A stretch of 64,000 bases of DNA from contig JBBIOB010000009.1 of NCBI GenBank assembly GCA_037443565.1, positions 3,416-67,415 on the forward strand, given 5' to 3'. This DNA is from Fervidifonticultor_A sp037443565 (GTDB lineage Bacteria; Sysuimicrobiota; Sysuimicrobiia; Sysuimicrobiales; Humicultoraceae). A model generated the notes under the pieces. That model did not search any database and was not told the DNA's origin. It saw nothing but the letters and a program-made list of their open reading frames with translations. A program made the translations under genes and the position numbers. Numbering within the stretch: the first letter of the stretch is position 1; the number at the start of each line of letters is the position of its first letter. Positions 34,181 through 42,479 of the stretch are shown here, one piece after another.

Positions 34181-35047
34181 TCACCCCAACGCCAGCGCCA
34201 CGACACCGACGACGATCGCCGCCGCGGCGCCGAGCCGCCGACCGTCGTCGGCTTCGGCCAGCAGCCGTGTGCCCATGATCGTCCCGATCAGGATGCTGAC
34301 CTCGCGGGCCGGCGCCACGTAGCTGACCGGCGTAAAGACCAGCGCCGTGAGCACCAGGATGTAAGCCAGCGGTGCGAGCACGGCAACACCGGTCGTCTCG
34401 AGCCGGTGGGCGCGCCAGCGCAGCCCGATCTCAGGCCACCGGGAGACGACCATGGGCGTCAGGAGGAGCAGCCGGCTGAAGTTGGACCCCCACTCGAGCA
34501 GCAGGGGTGGGATCAGCAGGGTACTGACCGCCCACTTGTCCCACAGGGTGTAGGATGCGATGATCGCGCCCGTGGTGACCCCGTAGATCACCGCCCAGCG
34601 CATGCGCCGGCTCGAGCCGCCGGGACGACCGAATCCACTCGTCAGGACGAAGGCCCCGCCGACAATGAACGCGGCTCCAACGATCGCCAGCGCGGTCGGG
34701 CGTTCGCGCAGGAACGCGATCGCCGCTGCCGCCGAGAGGGCCGGGCCGGTGCCCCGGGCCAGGGGATAGACCAGCGACAGGTCGCCCATACGGTAGCCCT
34801 GCGTGAGGGCTACGAAGTATGCGAGGTGCAGCACGCCGCTCCCGAAGATGAAGGCCAAGTGGATCGGGCCCAGGCGCGGCCGCTGGACCAGTAGGCTCCA
34901 CGCCGCCACCGGCGCGTAGATGAGCGAAGTGAGCGCGCACACGAGCCAGAGGAACGACCAGCCGCCGCCGCTTCGCTTGGCCAGCAGGTTCCAGGTGGCG
35001 TGCAGGACGGCTGCAGAGAGGACGAGTCCGAGCGCGAGTCCCGTCAT
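34181..35047 (-). CDS. EamA/DMT family transporter
   Basis: A 288-aa protein with about ten hydrophobic helices in two EamA repeats (for example MGDLSLVYPLARGTGPALSA and FTPVSYVAPAREVSILIG), typical of drug/metabolite transporters. Each half contains the family Pro-x-Arg-like motif before helix 4 (PLARG, PAREVS). Substrate unknown. It is convergent with the dipeptidase and divergent from the dehydrogenase. Confidence 0.88.
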   Translation of the reverse strand: MTGLALGLVLSAAVLHATWNLLAKRSGGGWSFLWLVCALTSLIYAPVAAWSLLVQRPRLGPIHLAFIFGSGVLHLAYFVALTQGYRMGDLSLVYPLARGTGPALSAAAAIAFLRERPTALAIVGAAFIVGGAFVLTSGFGRPGGSSRRMRWAVIYGVTTGAIIASYTLWDKWAVSTLLIPPLLLEWGSNFSRLLLLTPMVVSRWPEIGLRWRAHRLETTGVAVLAPLAYILVLTALVFTPVSYVAPAREVSILIGTIMGTRLLAEADDGRRLGAAAAIVVGVVALALG

Positions 35048-35146
35048 GTGGGGTTTTCTGCGTCATCAGAGGGCGCGGCTCCTGCCTGCGTCGAGGGATC
35101 CTGCGAGGCCGTGGCGTAGTAGGCCTGGGGTACTCGGAGGAACGCG

Positions 35147-36208
35147 ATGAAGATCTATCGTCTGGCAGTGCTCCCAGGGGACGGCATCGGACGCGAAGTC
35201 ATCCCTGAAGGTCTGAAGGTCCTGCGCGCCGCGGCCGACCGACTCGGCTTCGGCGTCGAGGCCACGGAGTTTCCGTGGGGCAGCGACTACTACCTGGCCC
35301 ATGGGGCGATGATGCCGCCCGACGGCCTGGCGACGCTGCGCGCGTTCGACGCCATCTACCTGGGCGCGATCGGCGATCCCCGCGTGCCGGACCACGTGTC
35401 GCTGTGGGGGCTGCTGCTGGCGATCCGCAAGGCGTTCGACCAATACGTGAACCTGCGGCCGATCCGGCTGCTCGAAGGCGTTGCATCCCCGCTCGCAGGT
35501 CGGAGGCCCGATGACATTGACATCCTGTTCGTCCGCGAGAACAGCGAGGGGGAGTACGCGGGTGTTGGCGGCCGGGTGGCCGTCGGCACGCCCCAGGAGG
35601 TCGCGCTGCAGACCTCGGTGTTCACGCGGCGGGGCGTGGAGCGCATCCTGCGCTACGCCTTCGACCTGGCGCGCCGCCGGCGAAAGCACCTGGCCCACGT
35701 GACGAAGTCCAACGCCCTACAGTACACGGCAGTGCTGTGGGACGAGGTTGCCGACACGGTGACGCGCGACTATCCCGACGTGCAGGTGTGGAAGCTCCAC
35801 GTCGATGCGGCCGCCTATCAGATGGTCCTGCATCCCGACCGGTTCGACGTCATGGTGGGATCGAATCTCTTCGCCGACATCCTCACCGACCTGGGCGCGG
35901 CGCTGCAGGGGAGCCTCGGGCTCGCGGCCGGGGCGAACCTCAATCCCTCGCACGAGTTCCCCTCGATGTTCGAGCCGGTCCACGGCTCGGCACCCGACAT
36001 CGCCGGCCGGGGGATCGCGAATCCCCTCGCGGCCATCTGGACCGTGTCGTTGATGCTCGAGCACCTCGGGGAGATCGAGGCGTCCCGCGCGGTCTTCGAC
36101 GCGCTGCGCGCGGCTGTGCGGACAGGCGCGGCGAAGACACCCGACGTCGGCGGCCGCAGCACGACGTCCGAGGCCGGCGATGCCGTGGTCCGGGCACTGC
36201 AGGGATGA
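35147..36208 (+). CDS. Tartrate/D-malate-type dehydrogenase (isocitrate/isopropylmalate dehydrogenase family)
   Basis: This 353-aa beta-decarboxylating dehydrogenase uses NAD(P) and Mg or Mn. It shows LPGDGIGREVIPEG at the start, GAIGDPRVPDHVSLWGLLL, NLRPIRLLEG, FVRENSEGEYAGVGG, the catalytic HVTKSNAL, VDAAAYQMVLHPDRFDVMV, and EPVHGSAPDIAG. The substrate loop (DHVSLWGLLLAIRK) resembles tartrate and D-malate dehydrogenases (Ttuc/DmlA) more than LeuB. The stop overlaps the subtilase start (ATGA), an odd pairing. Confidence 0.85.
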   Translation: MKIYRLAVLPGDGIGREVIPEGLKVLRAAADRLGFGVEATEFPWGSDYYLAHGAMMPPDGLATLRAFDAIYLGAIGDPRVPDHVSLWGLLLAIRKAFDQYVNLRPIRLLEGVASPLAGRRPDDIDILFVRENSEGEYAGVGGRVAVGTPQEVALQTSVFTRRGVERILRYAFDLARRRRKHLAHVTKSNALQYTAVLWDEVADTVTRDYPDVQVWKLHVDAAAYQMVLHPDRFDVMVGSNLFADILTDLGAALQGSLGLAAGANLNPSHEFPSMFEPVHGSAPDIAGRGIANPLAAIWTVSLMLEHLGEIEASRAVFDALRAAVRTGAAKTPDVGGRSTTSEAGDAVVRALQG

Positions 36209-37566
36209 GCGCGCACATCACACTGGAGCTCAAGGCCCGAGGGGTGGCCGAGGTCATCGTGATCCTCAAGGCCACGACCGACCCCGAGGTCGTGGCCGCG
36301 GCCACGGGCGCTAGCGCCTCGAAGATGAAGGCGGCACTCACCCCGGCCGCTGCGGACGCCCGGGCGTTGGCGGACCACTTCGTGTCGTCGGCGTTGAGCC
36401 TGTCGGGCGCGGTGGCCGCGGCCAGGGCGGCGCCCGGGCGGCAGCCCGCGCCGGTCCGCTACTTCGTACACCTCGGCATCATGCTCGGCACGGTCACCCG
36501 CGAGGGCCTGGCCGCGCTGCGTGCCGATCCCCGCGTCCAGGCCGTCACCGGCGCTCCACCGCTCAGCCCGGTCCGGCCGAGGCGTATCCAGCCCGCCCGG
36601 CTCACGCGCCGCCACACCTGGGGGCTCGACGCGCTCAACGTCCCGGCGCTGTGGGCGCAGGGGCTCACGGGCAAGGGCGTGGTGATCGGGCATCTCGATA
36701 CCGGCCTGGATGCCCGGCATCCGGCGCTGCGGAGGGCCGTTCGCGCGTTCGCGGAGTTTGACGCACTCGGCCGGGAGCGGCACCCTGCGCCGCGCCCTCA
36801 CGACACCGGCGACCACGGCACGCACACCGCGGCCACGATTGCCGGCCGCGCGGTCGGCGGGCGCGCGGTCGGCGCGGCGCCCGGGGCGCTGCTTGCGAGC
36901 GCGATCGTGATCGAGGGGGGCGATGTCGTCGCCCGGGTGCTCGGCGGCATGGACTGGGCGGTGGCCCAGGGTGTCCGCGTCCTCAGCATGTCGCTGGGGT
37001 TTCGCGGGTGGTGGGAGGACTTCAGGCCGCTGGTGCGCCTGTTGCGTGCCCGGAACATCCTGCCGGTGTTCGCCGTCGGCAACGAGGGGCCGGGCACGAG
37101 CCGGTCTCCCGGCAACTACCCGGAGGCGGTGTCGGTGGGCGCGTTCGACGATGCCGGCCGGGTGCCCGGATTCTCATCGAGCCAGCGGTTCCGACGCCTG
37201 CGCGATCCCATTGTGCCCGACCTCGTCGCTCCGGGGGTGGACGTCGTCTCGGCAAAGCCCGGCGGCGGCTATCAGGCGATGGACGGCACGTCGATGGCCG
37301 CGCCGCACATCGCCGGGCTCGCGGCGCTGCTGCTCGAGGCGAATCCGCGCGCGACCGAGACGCACGTCGAGCGGGCGATCGCGCGGTCGTGCGCGCTGCG
37401 CCCGGGCATGCCGAGGGACCGCGCGGGCCGCGGTGTGCCCGATGCCGCGGCGGCGCTTGGTATACTGATGTCGAAGGCGAAGGGTAGGTCGAGGGCTGAT
37501 GGCGACAGCGGCAAAGAAGCACCGGGTCGCGAGGGTCGATCCCGAGCTGCTCCGGCAGCTCGATGA
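36205..37566 (+). CDS. Subtilisin-like serine protease (S8)
   Basis: A 453-aa subtilase beginning at ATG 36205, which overlaps the previous stop. Residues about 1-125 form an N-terminal prodomain-like region (VAEVIVILKATTDPEV, then YFVHLGIMLGTVTREGLAAL). The catalytic triad is visible: Asp165 (IGHLDTGLDARHP), His204 (GDHGTHTAATI) and Ser363 (DGTSMAAPHIAGL), with the oxyanion-hole Asn near FAVGNEGPGTS. There is no signal peptide, so it may act inside the cell or use an unknown export route. The last 68 nt overlap a small ORF. Confidence 0.92.
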   Translation: MSAHITLELKARGVAEVIVILKATTDPEVVAAATGASASKMKAALTPAAADARALADHFVSSALSLSGAVAAARAAPGRQPAPVRYFVHLGIMLGTVTREGLAALRADPRVQAVTGAPPLSPVRPRRIQPARLTRRHTWGLDALNVPALWAQGLTGKGVVIGHLDTGLDARHPALRRAVRAFAEFDALGRERHPAPRPHDTGDHGTHTAATIAGRAVGGRAVGAAPGALLASAIVIEGGDVVARVLGGMDWAVAQGVRVLSMSLGFRGWWEDFRPLVRLLRARNILPVFAVGNEGPGTSRSPGNYPEAVSVGAFDDAGRVPGFSSSQRFRRLRDPIVPDLVAPGVDVVSAKPGGGYQAMDGTSMAAPHIAGLAALLLEANPRATETHVERAIARSCALRPGMPRDRAGRGVPDAAAALGILMSKAKGRSRADGDSGKEAPGREGRSRAAPAAR

Positions 37567-37870
37567 TACGGGCGCGGGCTCGAAGCCCGTCGAGGCAGTC
37601 TTTACGCTCAAACCCGCCAAGCGCTCGCGCACGACGCCGGCGAGCGCGGACACGGAGGCCGCCGTGCAGCGACTGCTCCGGCGTGTCGAGACGCGGGTCG
37701 GCGTGTCGCCCCACGACTGCAACGTGTTCCGTAACCTCGGCGCATTCCTCGTGGTCGCGCCGCGGCGCTTTGTCCGCGAGTTGATGGCGCAGGACGAGAT
37801 CGCCACCGCCACCGCCAACCGCCAGCCGCGCAGCATGGTCATCCCGCCGCGGGGCCGGCGGCCCGCCTGA
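37499..37870 (+). CDS. Small protein resembling a subtilase propeptide (possible inhibitor)
   Basis: A 123-aa ORF overlapping the 3' end of the subtilase gene in another frame. Its order of elements, VEAVFTLKP strand, a charged helix AVQRLLRRVETRVG, NLGAFLVVAPRRFVRELMAQDEIATATANR, is reminiscent of the beta-alpha-beta fold of subtilisin propeptides (I9 type), and echoes the prodomain of the neighbouring protease. A stand-alone propeptide would act as a cognate inhibitor or chaperone. Similarity is by eye and weak; it might otherwise be an unrelated small protein. Confidence 0.55.
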   Translation: MATAAKKHRVARVDPELLRQLDDTGAGSKPVEAVFTLKPAKRSRTTPASADTEAAVQRLLRRVETRVGVSPHDCNVFRNLGAFLVVAPRRFVRELMAQDEIATATANRQPRSMVIPPRGRRPA

Positions 37871-38039
37871 CGCGAGCCCCGACCCCGTTCAACCGGACCG
37901 GTCTCCTGCGTCCACCCCACAGTCGTCCGGCAATCGAGCCCGTCCGCAGGCCTAAGACGGCGACCAGCGGGGAATGATCCCCCTGGTTAGGACCAACACG
38001 GAGGCGTTGCCCGCGCCTACCCTCTGCCGGAGAGGATAC

Positions 38040-38324
38040 ATGTCGGATATTCTTTCGGCCGACGTTGCCCGCGTCATGGCCGCGCTCCTCGAAGCCAAAG
38101 CCTGGTTCCGCCACGGCCTCACAGATGCTCAGCTCCGTGAACGGACGGGTCTGCCGTCCAGTCGGCTCGTCGTCGCGTGCCGCCAGGCGGCCTCACGGGG
38201 ACTCGTTGAGCGGCAAGGCGGCGCGCAGGGTGTGACGAGGCTGACGCCCCTGGGCGTGGCGCGCGCTCAACGGGACCACCCGGAGCTGGCGCCGCCGCGG
38301 ACGAGCGCAGCGGAAGACGGCTAG
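38040..38324 (+). CDS. Small winged-helix-like protein
   Basis: A 94-aa protein with a strong GGAGAGGA ribosome site. Residues about 5-72 suggest a winged helix: helix AKAWFRHGLTDAQLRERTG, recognition-type SSRLVVACRQAASRGLVERQ, then a wing GGAQGVTRLTPLGVARA. It could be a small transcription regulator, perhaps of the protease region or the tRNA-flanking genes. No known subfamily recognised. The 170-bp stretch before it has no other clear feature. Confidence 0.6.
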   Translation: MSDILSADVARVMAALLEAKAWFRHGLTDAQLRERTGLPSSRLVVACRQAASRGLVERQGGAQGVTRLTPLGVARAQRDHPELAPPRTSAAEDG

Positions 38325-38345
38325 GTGCGGCTGTCCGGTTCGCTG

Positions 38346-38354
38346 TGCTAAAAT
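38346..38354 (+). promoter_or_regulatory. Extended -10 promoter of tRNA-His
   Basis: TGC followed by TAAAAT, an extended -10, sits 14 nt before the tRNA. No strong -35 is visible 17 bp upstream. Confidence 0.5.
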
Positions 38355-38368
38355 GAGCCACGGCGCGT

Positions 38369-38447
38369 GGTGGCCGTAGCTCAGCTCGGTTAGAGCGCCT
38401 GGCTGTGGCCCAGGAGGTCGCGGGTTCGAATCCCGTCGGTCACCCCA
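38369..38447 (+). tRNA. tRNA-His (anticodon GTG), CCA encoded
   Basis: The acceptor stem is GTGGCCG with CGGTCAC, preceded by the G-1 and followed by C73 that mark histidine tRNA. The anticodon arm CCTGG-CTGTGGC-CCAGG shows GTG. The T loop is TTCGAAT. The encoded CCA ends at 38447. Confidence 0.96.
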
Positions 38448-38639
38448 GCAGACGTAGATAGGGCGCGGGTTCGGCTGCCGGCCGGCCCGTGCCTTCCTGT
38501 TGGGGCAAAGAGAGCACCCGCCGGGTGCAGGAGGTCGGTGGGTCGGACAAGAAGGCTGGGCCGGGTTTCGGTCCGCTACGCCGGGTCCTGTACGATCAGA
38601 CCCCTGATGGTGGCCGAAGGCGGCCGAAGAGGTGCTCTG

Positions 38640-39440
38640 GTGAGTCACTGGACGGGGTCGTTGCGGGGCGCGGGTCGACGCTTCGGAGTTGTGATGGCGG
38701 CGGCCTCAGCGCTCATCGTCACGGGCGGCGTGCTGATGCTAACCGCCGCCTTGCCCGCGGGGGCCCAGACGGGGACCACAGGTCCCACGTCTACCATCGG
38801 CAACAAGCTGCGCGAGTTGAACGAGGCCGGGGTCGAGATCCGGCAGATCGCGTTCACGCCGAGCGGCGGCGCGGTGATCCTCCACGGCGCGAACGCCGCC
38901 ACCTGGATCCGGGCCCCTCAGGATGTTGGGGACAGGATCCGTGAGCTTGTCGATTCGGGGCGGCAGGTCCGATTCGTGGCGTTCGACGAGGACGCAGACT
39001 GGGTCATCCTGCACAGCGCCAACGACGTGACCTGGAGTCGTCTCCGGACCGACCTCGTGGAGAAGCTCCAGGAGCTGCGCGGGACCGACAAGGTGATGAA
39101 GGTCATCGCGTTCACGCCGTCCGGTGAGTGGTCCATCCTGTACGGGACCAATGCGGGCGAGCACAGCTCCGACATCCCTGATGCCGCCTTTGACAAGCTG
39201 GTAGAACTCAACCGCGCCGGCGCGGCCATCCGGAGTGTCGCGTACTCCCCCGGCGGCGGTTGGATCATCCTGCATGGGGTCAACGAGGCCACCTGGAGCG
39301 GCATCCCGCCGGCGACCGTGACCAAGATCCGAGAGTTGTACCAGGCCGGCAGTCGGATGAAGCAGGTCGCCTTCACCGCCAGCGGGGGGTGGATCATCCT
39401 GTACGGCACCAACGGCTACTCATGGGTCGGGCTCGAGTAA
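38640..39440 (+). CDS. Secreted protein of five tandem about 43-residue repeats
   Basis: I chose the GTG at 38640, which has AGAGGTG at ribosome-site distance; the 266-aa product begins with a signal peptide (helix VVMAAASALIVTGG, cleavage near AGAQ). Five repeats of about 43 residues follow from residue about 55. Each runs as a helix (KLRELNEAG type), a strand VxFxPxGGWxILxG and an N-x-xTW end; examples are IAFTPSGGAVILHGANAATW and VAYSPGGGWIILHGVNEATW. The pattern suggests a solenoid or propeller on the cell surface. No family name is known to me. It stands at the head of the DUF2589 cluster. Confidence 0.75.
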   Translation: MSHWTGSLRGAGRRFGVVMAAASALIVTGGVLMLTAALPAGAQTGTTGPTSTIGNKLRELNEAGVEIRQIAFTPSGGAVILHGANAATWIRAPQDVGDRIRELVDSGRQVRFVAFDEDADWVILHSANDVTWSRLRTDLVEKLQELRGTDKVMKVIAFTPSGEWSILYGTNAGEHSSDIPDAAFDKLVELNRAGAAIRSVAYSPGGGWIILHGVNEATWSGIPPATVTKIRELYQAGSRMKQVAFTASGGWIILYGTNGYSWVGLE

Positions 39441-39571
39441 CCCGCGAGCGCCTCGAAGCAGGATTCCCGGCCATCGGGGGCTAATGCCGTTCCCCAGCGG
39501 TCGCGACTCCCGGCGCGCGAGTCCAGGCCGGAGCGGGGGCCGGTCCGAAGTTCGAGTGCAGGAGGGAGGCC

Positions 39572-40180
39572 ATGTCTCGAGCCGTCGTTGAACTGACACA
39601 GATTCCCTTTGCGTATCTCATCGGCGCACCGCTGAAGGCGGCCATCGAGGCCCAGGCGCTCGCCGCGCAGTCCACCATCGAGTTCATCCACAAGGTGGGC
39701 TTCAAGCAGAACCTGTCGGCGGAGGGCGACCTGGTCTTCGCCGACCCCACGGCCGACGCCGACGCCGGCGAGCTGCGCAACGTCACGTTCGCCTACAAGA
39801 AGAAAGACGAGAACGACGTTGAATCGAACTTCTCGCTCACGGTGCCGCTGCTGTCGATCGCGCCGATTCCATACATTAGGATCGACGAGGTGACGATCGA
39901 CTTCAAAGCCAAGCTCACCGACAGCATCGAGCGCAAGACGAACACGAGCTTCACGCTGAACTCCAGCGTCAGCGGGAAGTACTCCGCCTTCTGGTCGCCG
40001 ATCAAGCTCGACTTCCGCGTCTCGTCGGCCTTCAACACGACCACGTCGACGCAGGCCGCCCAGCGGCGCGAGTACTCGATGGACATCCATGTCCGGGCGG
40101 TGCAGGACGAGATGCCCGCCGGCCTCTCGAAGATCCTCGAAATCCTAGAGAAGGGGATCAAGGAACAGAAGACCTCCTAG
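39572..40180 (+). CDS. DUF2589 domain protein (first copy)
   Basis: A 202-aa protein of the DUF2589 family, whose function is unknown. The N-terminal amphipathic helix IGAPLKAAIEAQALAAQSTI is followed by EFIHKVGF, a polar beta region (FAYKKKDENDVESNFSLTVPLLSIAPIPYI) and a C-terminal helix GLSKILEILEKG. A GGAGGGAGG site precedes the ATG. It is 18 nt from the next gene and forms a small operon with a paralogue. No signal peptide, so cytosolic. Confidence 0.85.
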   Translation: MSRAVVELTQIPFAYLIGAPLKAAIEAQALAAQSTIEFIHKVGFKQNLSAEGDLVFADPTADADAGELRNVTFAYKKKDENDVESNFSLTVPLLSIAPIPYIRIDEVTIDFKAKLTDSIERKTNTSFTLNSSVSGKYSAFWSPIKLDFRVSSAFNTTTSTQAAQRREYSMDIHVRAVQDEMPAGLSKILEILEKGIKEQKTS

Positions 40181-40198
40181 AGGATCTGGGGTTTCGCG

Positions 40199-40921
40199 GT
40201 GGCCAGACTGAGGGAGGTGCTGGGTGGCATCCTCCGGGATCTGACGGAGAGCCGGATTGTGGCCGATTTGGCCGCGGCCGAGCACTTCGAGCTCTACCAG
40301 CAGGATCCGGTGCTGGCGCACCTGCCGATCCCGCGGATGGCCGTCAAAGACCTGACGCTGCGCCTGCGGTTCGCCGTGGAAGACCACGAGGCCAAGCCGC
40401 CGGCGGTCGATCTCGGTGCGGTCCTGGACCGGCTCTGGCGCGCCGAGCTCGTCGAGCGCGCAGTTCCCAACCTGCTCAAGACGGTCTTCAGGCGCCCGGT
40501 GGCTCCTGCGCGCGTGGGGGCGCTGGGCGAGGCGCTTGCGGTGTCCCTCGCCGGGGCCCGGTTTGCGCTCACCGACCTTTCGCCGAAGGGTCTGGAGCGG
40601 GCCGCGGAGGTCACGGTCAGCCGGCTGCTGGCCGGGCTCAAGAAGCTGCCCGCCGACGTGCGGAAGGACCTGGCCGCTGAGCGCACGGTGCGCGCCGCGC
40701 TTCACCGAGCGGTCGCGGAGCGCCTCGAGGCCGTCGTCCCGAAGTTCCGCCAGCTCGCCGCCGCGCGTCAGGCGGCGCAGCTCGATCTCGAGGTGTTGGT
40801 GAAGCGCGCGGACCTCTCCGGGGTGCAGGAGTCCGCGATTCAGGAAGTGACGATCTCGATTTCGGCGGGTGATCTGCACGTGGCCGCCGGACCGGCGCCG
40901 TCACCACCGGAGAAGGCCTGA
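40199..40921 (+). CDS. Unknown protein between two DUF2589 genes
   Basis: A 240-aa protein starting at GTG 40199 with no recognised domain. Residues about 40-70 (VKDLTLRLRFAVEDHEAKP) and 200-225 (ELSGVQESAIQEVTISIS-like end) have beta character that loosely echoes the DUF2589 pattern; the middle (about 75-190) is alpha-helical and charged, probably a coiled or bundle region. The only 3-nt gap before the next DUF2589 gene shows tight coupling. It may form a complex with its neighbours. Confidence 0.7.
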   Translation: MARLREVLGGILRDLTESRIVADLAAAEHFELYQQDPVLAHLPIPRMAVKDLTLRLRFAVEDHEAKPPAVDLGAVLDRLWRAELVERAVPNLLKTVFRRPVAPARVGALGEALAVSLAGARFALTDLSPKGLERAAEVTVSRLLAGLKKLPADVRKDLAAERTVRAALHRAVAERLEAVVPKFRQLAAARQAAQLDLEVLVKRADLSGVQESAIQEVTISISAGDLHVAAGPAPSPPEKA

Positions 40922-40924
40922 GCC

Positions 40925-41476
40925 ATGGCCATCGTCATCTCACGGACCGAGGCCCTGTCGCTGGGGAACGTGCTGGGGACCATCCTGGCCGCGGTGGTGG
41001 ACGCGCAGGCCCAGAGCGCCCGCGCCACCGTGGAGTTCATCAACGACGTGGGGTTCCTCCCGCCGGCCGAGGGGCAGCCCGAGCGGCTCCGCACGGTGAG
41101 CTTCACCTACTCGAAGCTGGACGAGAACCAGCAGCGGGCGGAGTTCACGGTCGAGGTGCCCCTGCTCAGCCTCGTCGAGATCCCCCTGGTGAGCGTGAAG
41201 AAGGCGACCATCTCGTTTGCGTACGAGATCACCCAGGCGACGCCCGCGCCCACTCCGCCGGCGCCGCCGGGGCCCCGCACGGCGCTGTTCGCCCGGGTGG
41301 CGGTCCCTGCCGTCCTCAAGGGGCGCATCACCGACCAGACCGCCGGCGCGCGGGAGCGCGCAAACCTCCTGGTGCAGATCGATCTCGAGAAATCGCCGCC
41401 GCCGGTGGGGCTCGATCGAATCCTCGACATCTTGCAGGTGGCGACGGCGGAAAAGAAGCGCGGTGGCGGCACGTAA
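40925..41476 (+). CDS. DUF2589 domain protein (second copy)
   Basis: A 183-aa paralogue of the first copy: LGNVLGTILAAVVDAQAQSA amphipathic helix, TVEFINDVGF, FTYSKLDENQQRAEFTVEVP, LLSLVEIPLVSVKKATI and a C-terminal helix GLDRILDILQVAT. A Pro-rich insertion (TPAPTPPAPPGP) separates the last strands. It overlaps the next gene by 14 nt. Shared architecture suggests a heteromer or layered assembly with the first copy. Confidence 0.83.
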   Translation: MAIVISRTEALSLGNVLGTILAAVVDAQAQSARATVEFINDVGFLPPAEGQPERLRTVSFTYSKLDENQQRAEFTVEVPLLSLVEIPLVSVKKATISFAYEITQATPAPTPPAPPGPRTALFARVAVPAVLKGRITDQTAGARERANLLVQIDLEKSPPPVGLDRILDILQVATAEKKRGGGT

Positions 41477-42053
41477 GCCGGCCGCCGGCTCCGGCGGGTG
41501 GGACGAGCACGCCATGGTTGCGAACGTGTCGAAGACCCTGGCGACGGCCGCCGACGTGCTTGAGCATCTGCATCAGGCTCTGCTGCGGGGCGGATTCGCC
41601 GGCGGCGTCCCGGCCTACCGCGCGATGACCGACCTGCTGTTCGGGCAGCGGGCCTGGAGCCTGTCGCGCGCCGACGACCACCTGGCCGCGCAGTTCCAGC
41701 AGGTCGCCGCCAAGGCTGCGGCGGTCCGCGACATCCTCGAGCCGTACACCGAGATGATGCGGCGGCTCAGCGCCGTCGCCGCCCTGGAGTTGCCCGCGCA
41801 GCCGGAGTTGATGGACGAGGCGCCAGCCCCCCGCGACCGAGTCGTGGCGACGCTGCGTGCCCACGGGCGTCCCCTGACCGCCACAGCCCTCGCGCGCGAG
41901 GCGGGACTGACGCGGATGCAGGCCGGCGCGGCCGTCCGCGAGCTCGTCGCGGCCGGGGCCGTGGAGGCCGCAAGAACCGGGCGCCGGACGCTCTATGGCC
42001 TCGCGCGCGGGGAGGGGGAGGAGCCGGCCGATCGTCACCGCACTCGCCGATGA
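41463..42053 (+). CDS. Protein with C-terminal winged-helix domain
   Basis: About 196 aa from the GTG at 41463 inside the DUF2589 gene (ATG 41514 is an alternative). Residues about 20-105 are helical with a conserved-looking AYRAMTDLLFGQRAWSLSRADD. The C-terminal about 65 residues (RDRVVATLRAHGRPLTATALAREAGLTRMQAG then AAVRELVAAGAVEAARTGRR) fit a winged helix. It may regulate the cluster. Not recognised by family. Confidence 0.65.
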   Translation: MAARKPAAGSGGWDEHAMVANVSKTLATAADVLEHLHQALLRGGFAGGVPAYRAMTDLLFGQRAWSLSRADDHLAAQFQQVAAKAAAVRDILEPYTEMMRRLSAVAALELPAQPELMDEAPAPRDRVVATLRAHGRPLTATALAREAGLTRMQAGAAVRELVAAGAVEAARTGRRTLYGLARGEGEEPADRHRTRR

Positions 42054-42167
42054 CCAGCGGCGACGGTGCCAGGTGCCAGTGCGAAGGCCGGGGGTCTTCA
42101 CGAGACCAACGGCAGGCGGCTGGAGATCCTGGATGCCCTGCGTGGCTGCGGCAGGCCGTCCTGACAG

Positions 42168-42440
42168 ATGCAGCGCGACCAGCTCTTCCACGCCGTCTAT
42201 GAGGCCCTCTCACCCGGGCACTGCGCCGTCTGCCAGGTGAGCCTCGAGGGGGTCCAGCGGTTCCTGGACGGCTTCATGTATGAGCGCGTGAACGATCCCT
42301 GGAGCCGCGAGCGGCTCGCCGCAGGCGTGCGCGGACTGGTTGCGCGTGGGATGAAGCCTTCCACGCGCACACCCTGCGCGCGCTGGACGACGAGGACCTG
42401 GACTTCCTCCGTGCGCTCCCCCTCACGTGGCAGGTGACAT
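42168..42440 (+). pseudogene. Remnants of a DUF6062-like gene and a second gene
   Basis: The first about 50 codons (QRDQLFHAVYEALSPGHCAV, then FLDGFMYERVNDPWSRERL) strongly resemble the N-terminus of DUF6062-like proteins, then break off. In another frame about 42345-42440 reads WDEAFHAHTLRALDDEDLDF, a piece of what looks like a phosphoesterase-type protein. Just upstream, about 42080-42170, a fragment ending ETNGRRLEILDALRG has no complete gene. This is a small graveyard of broken genes. Confidence 0.5.
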
Positions 42441-42479
42441 TCGAGCGTCGCGTTCGGCCTGCACTCTGCAGAGCAGAAA

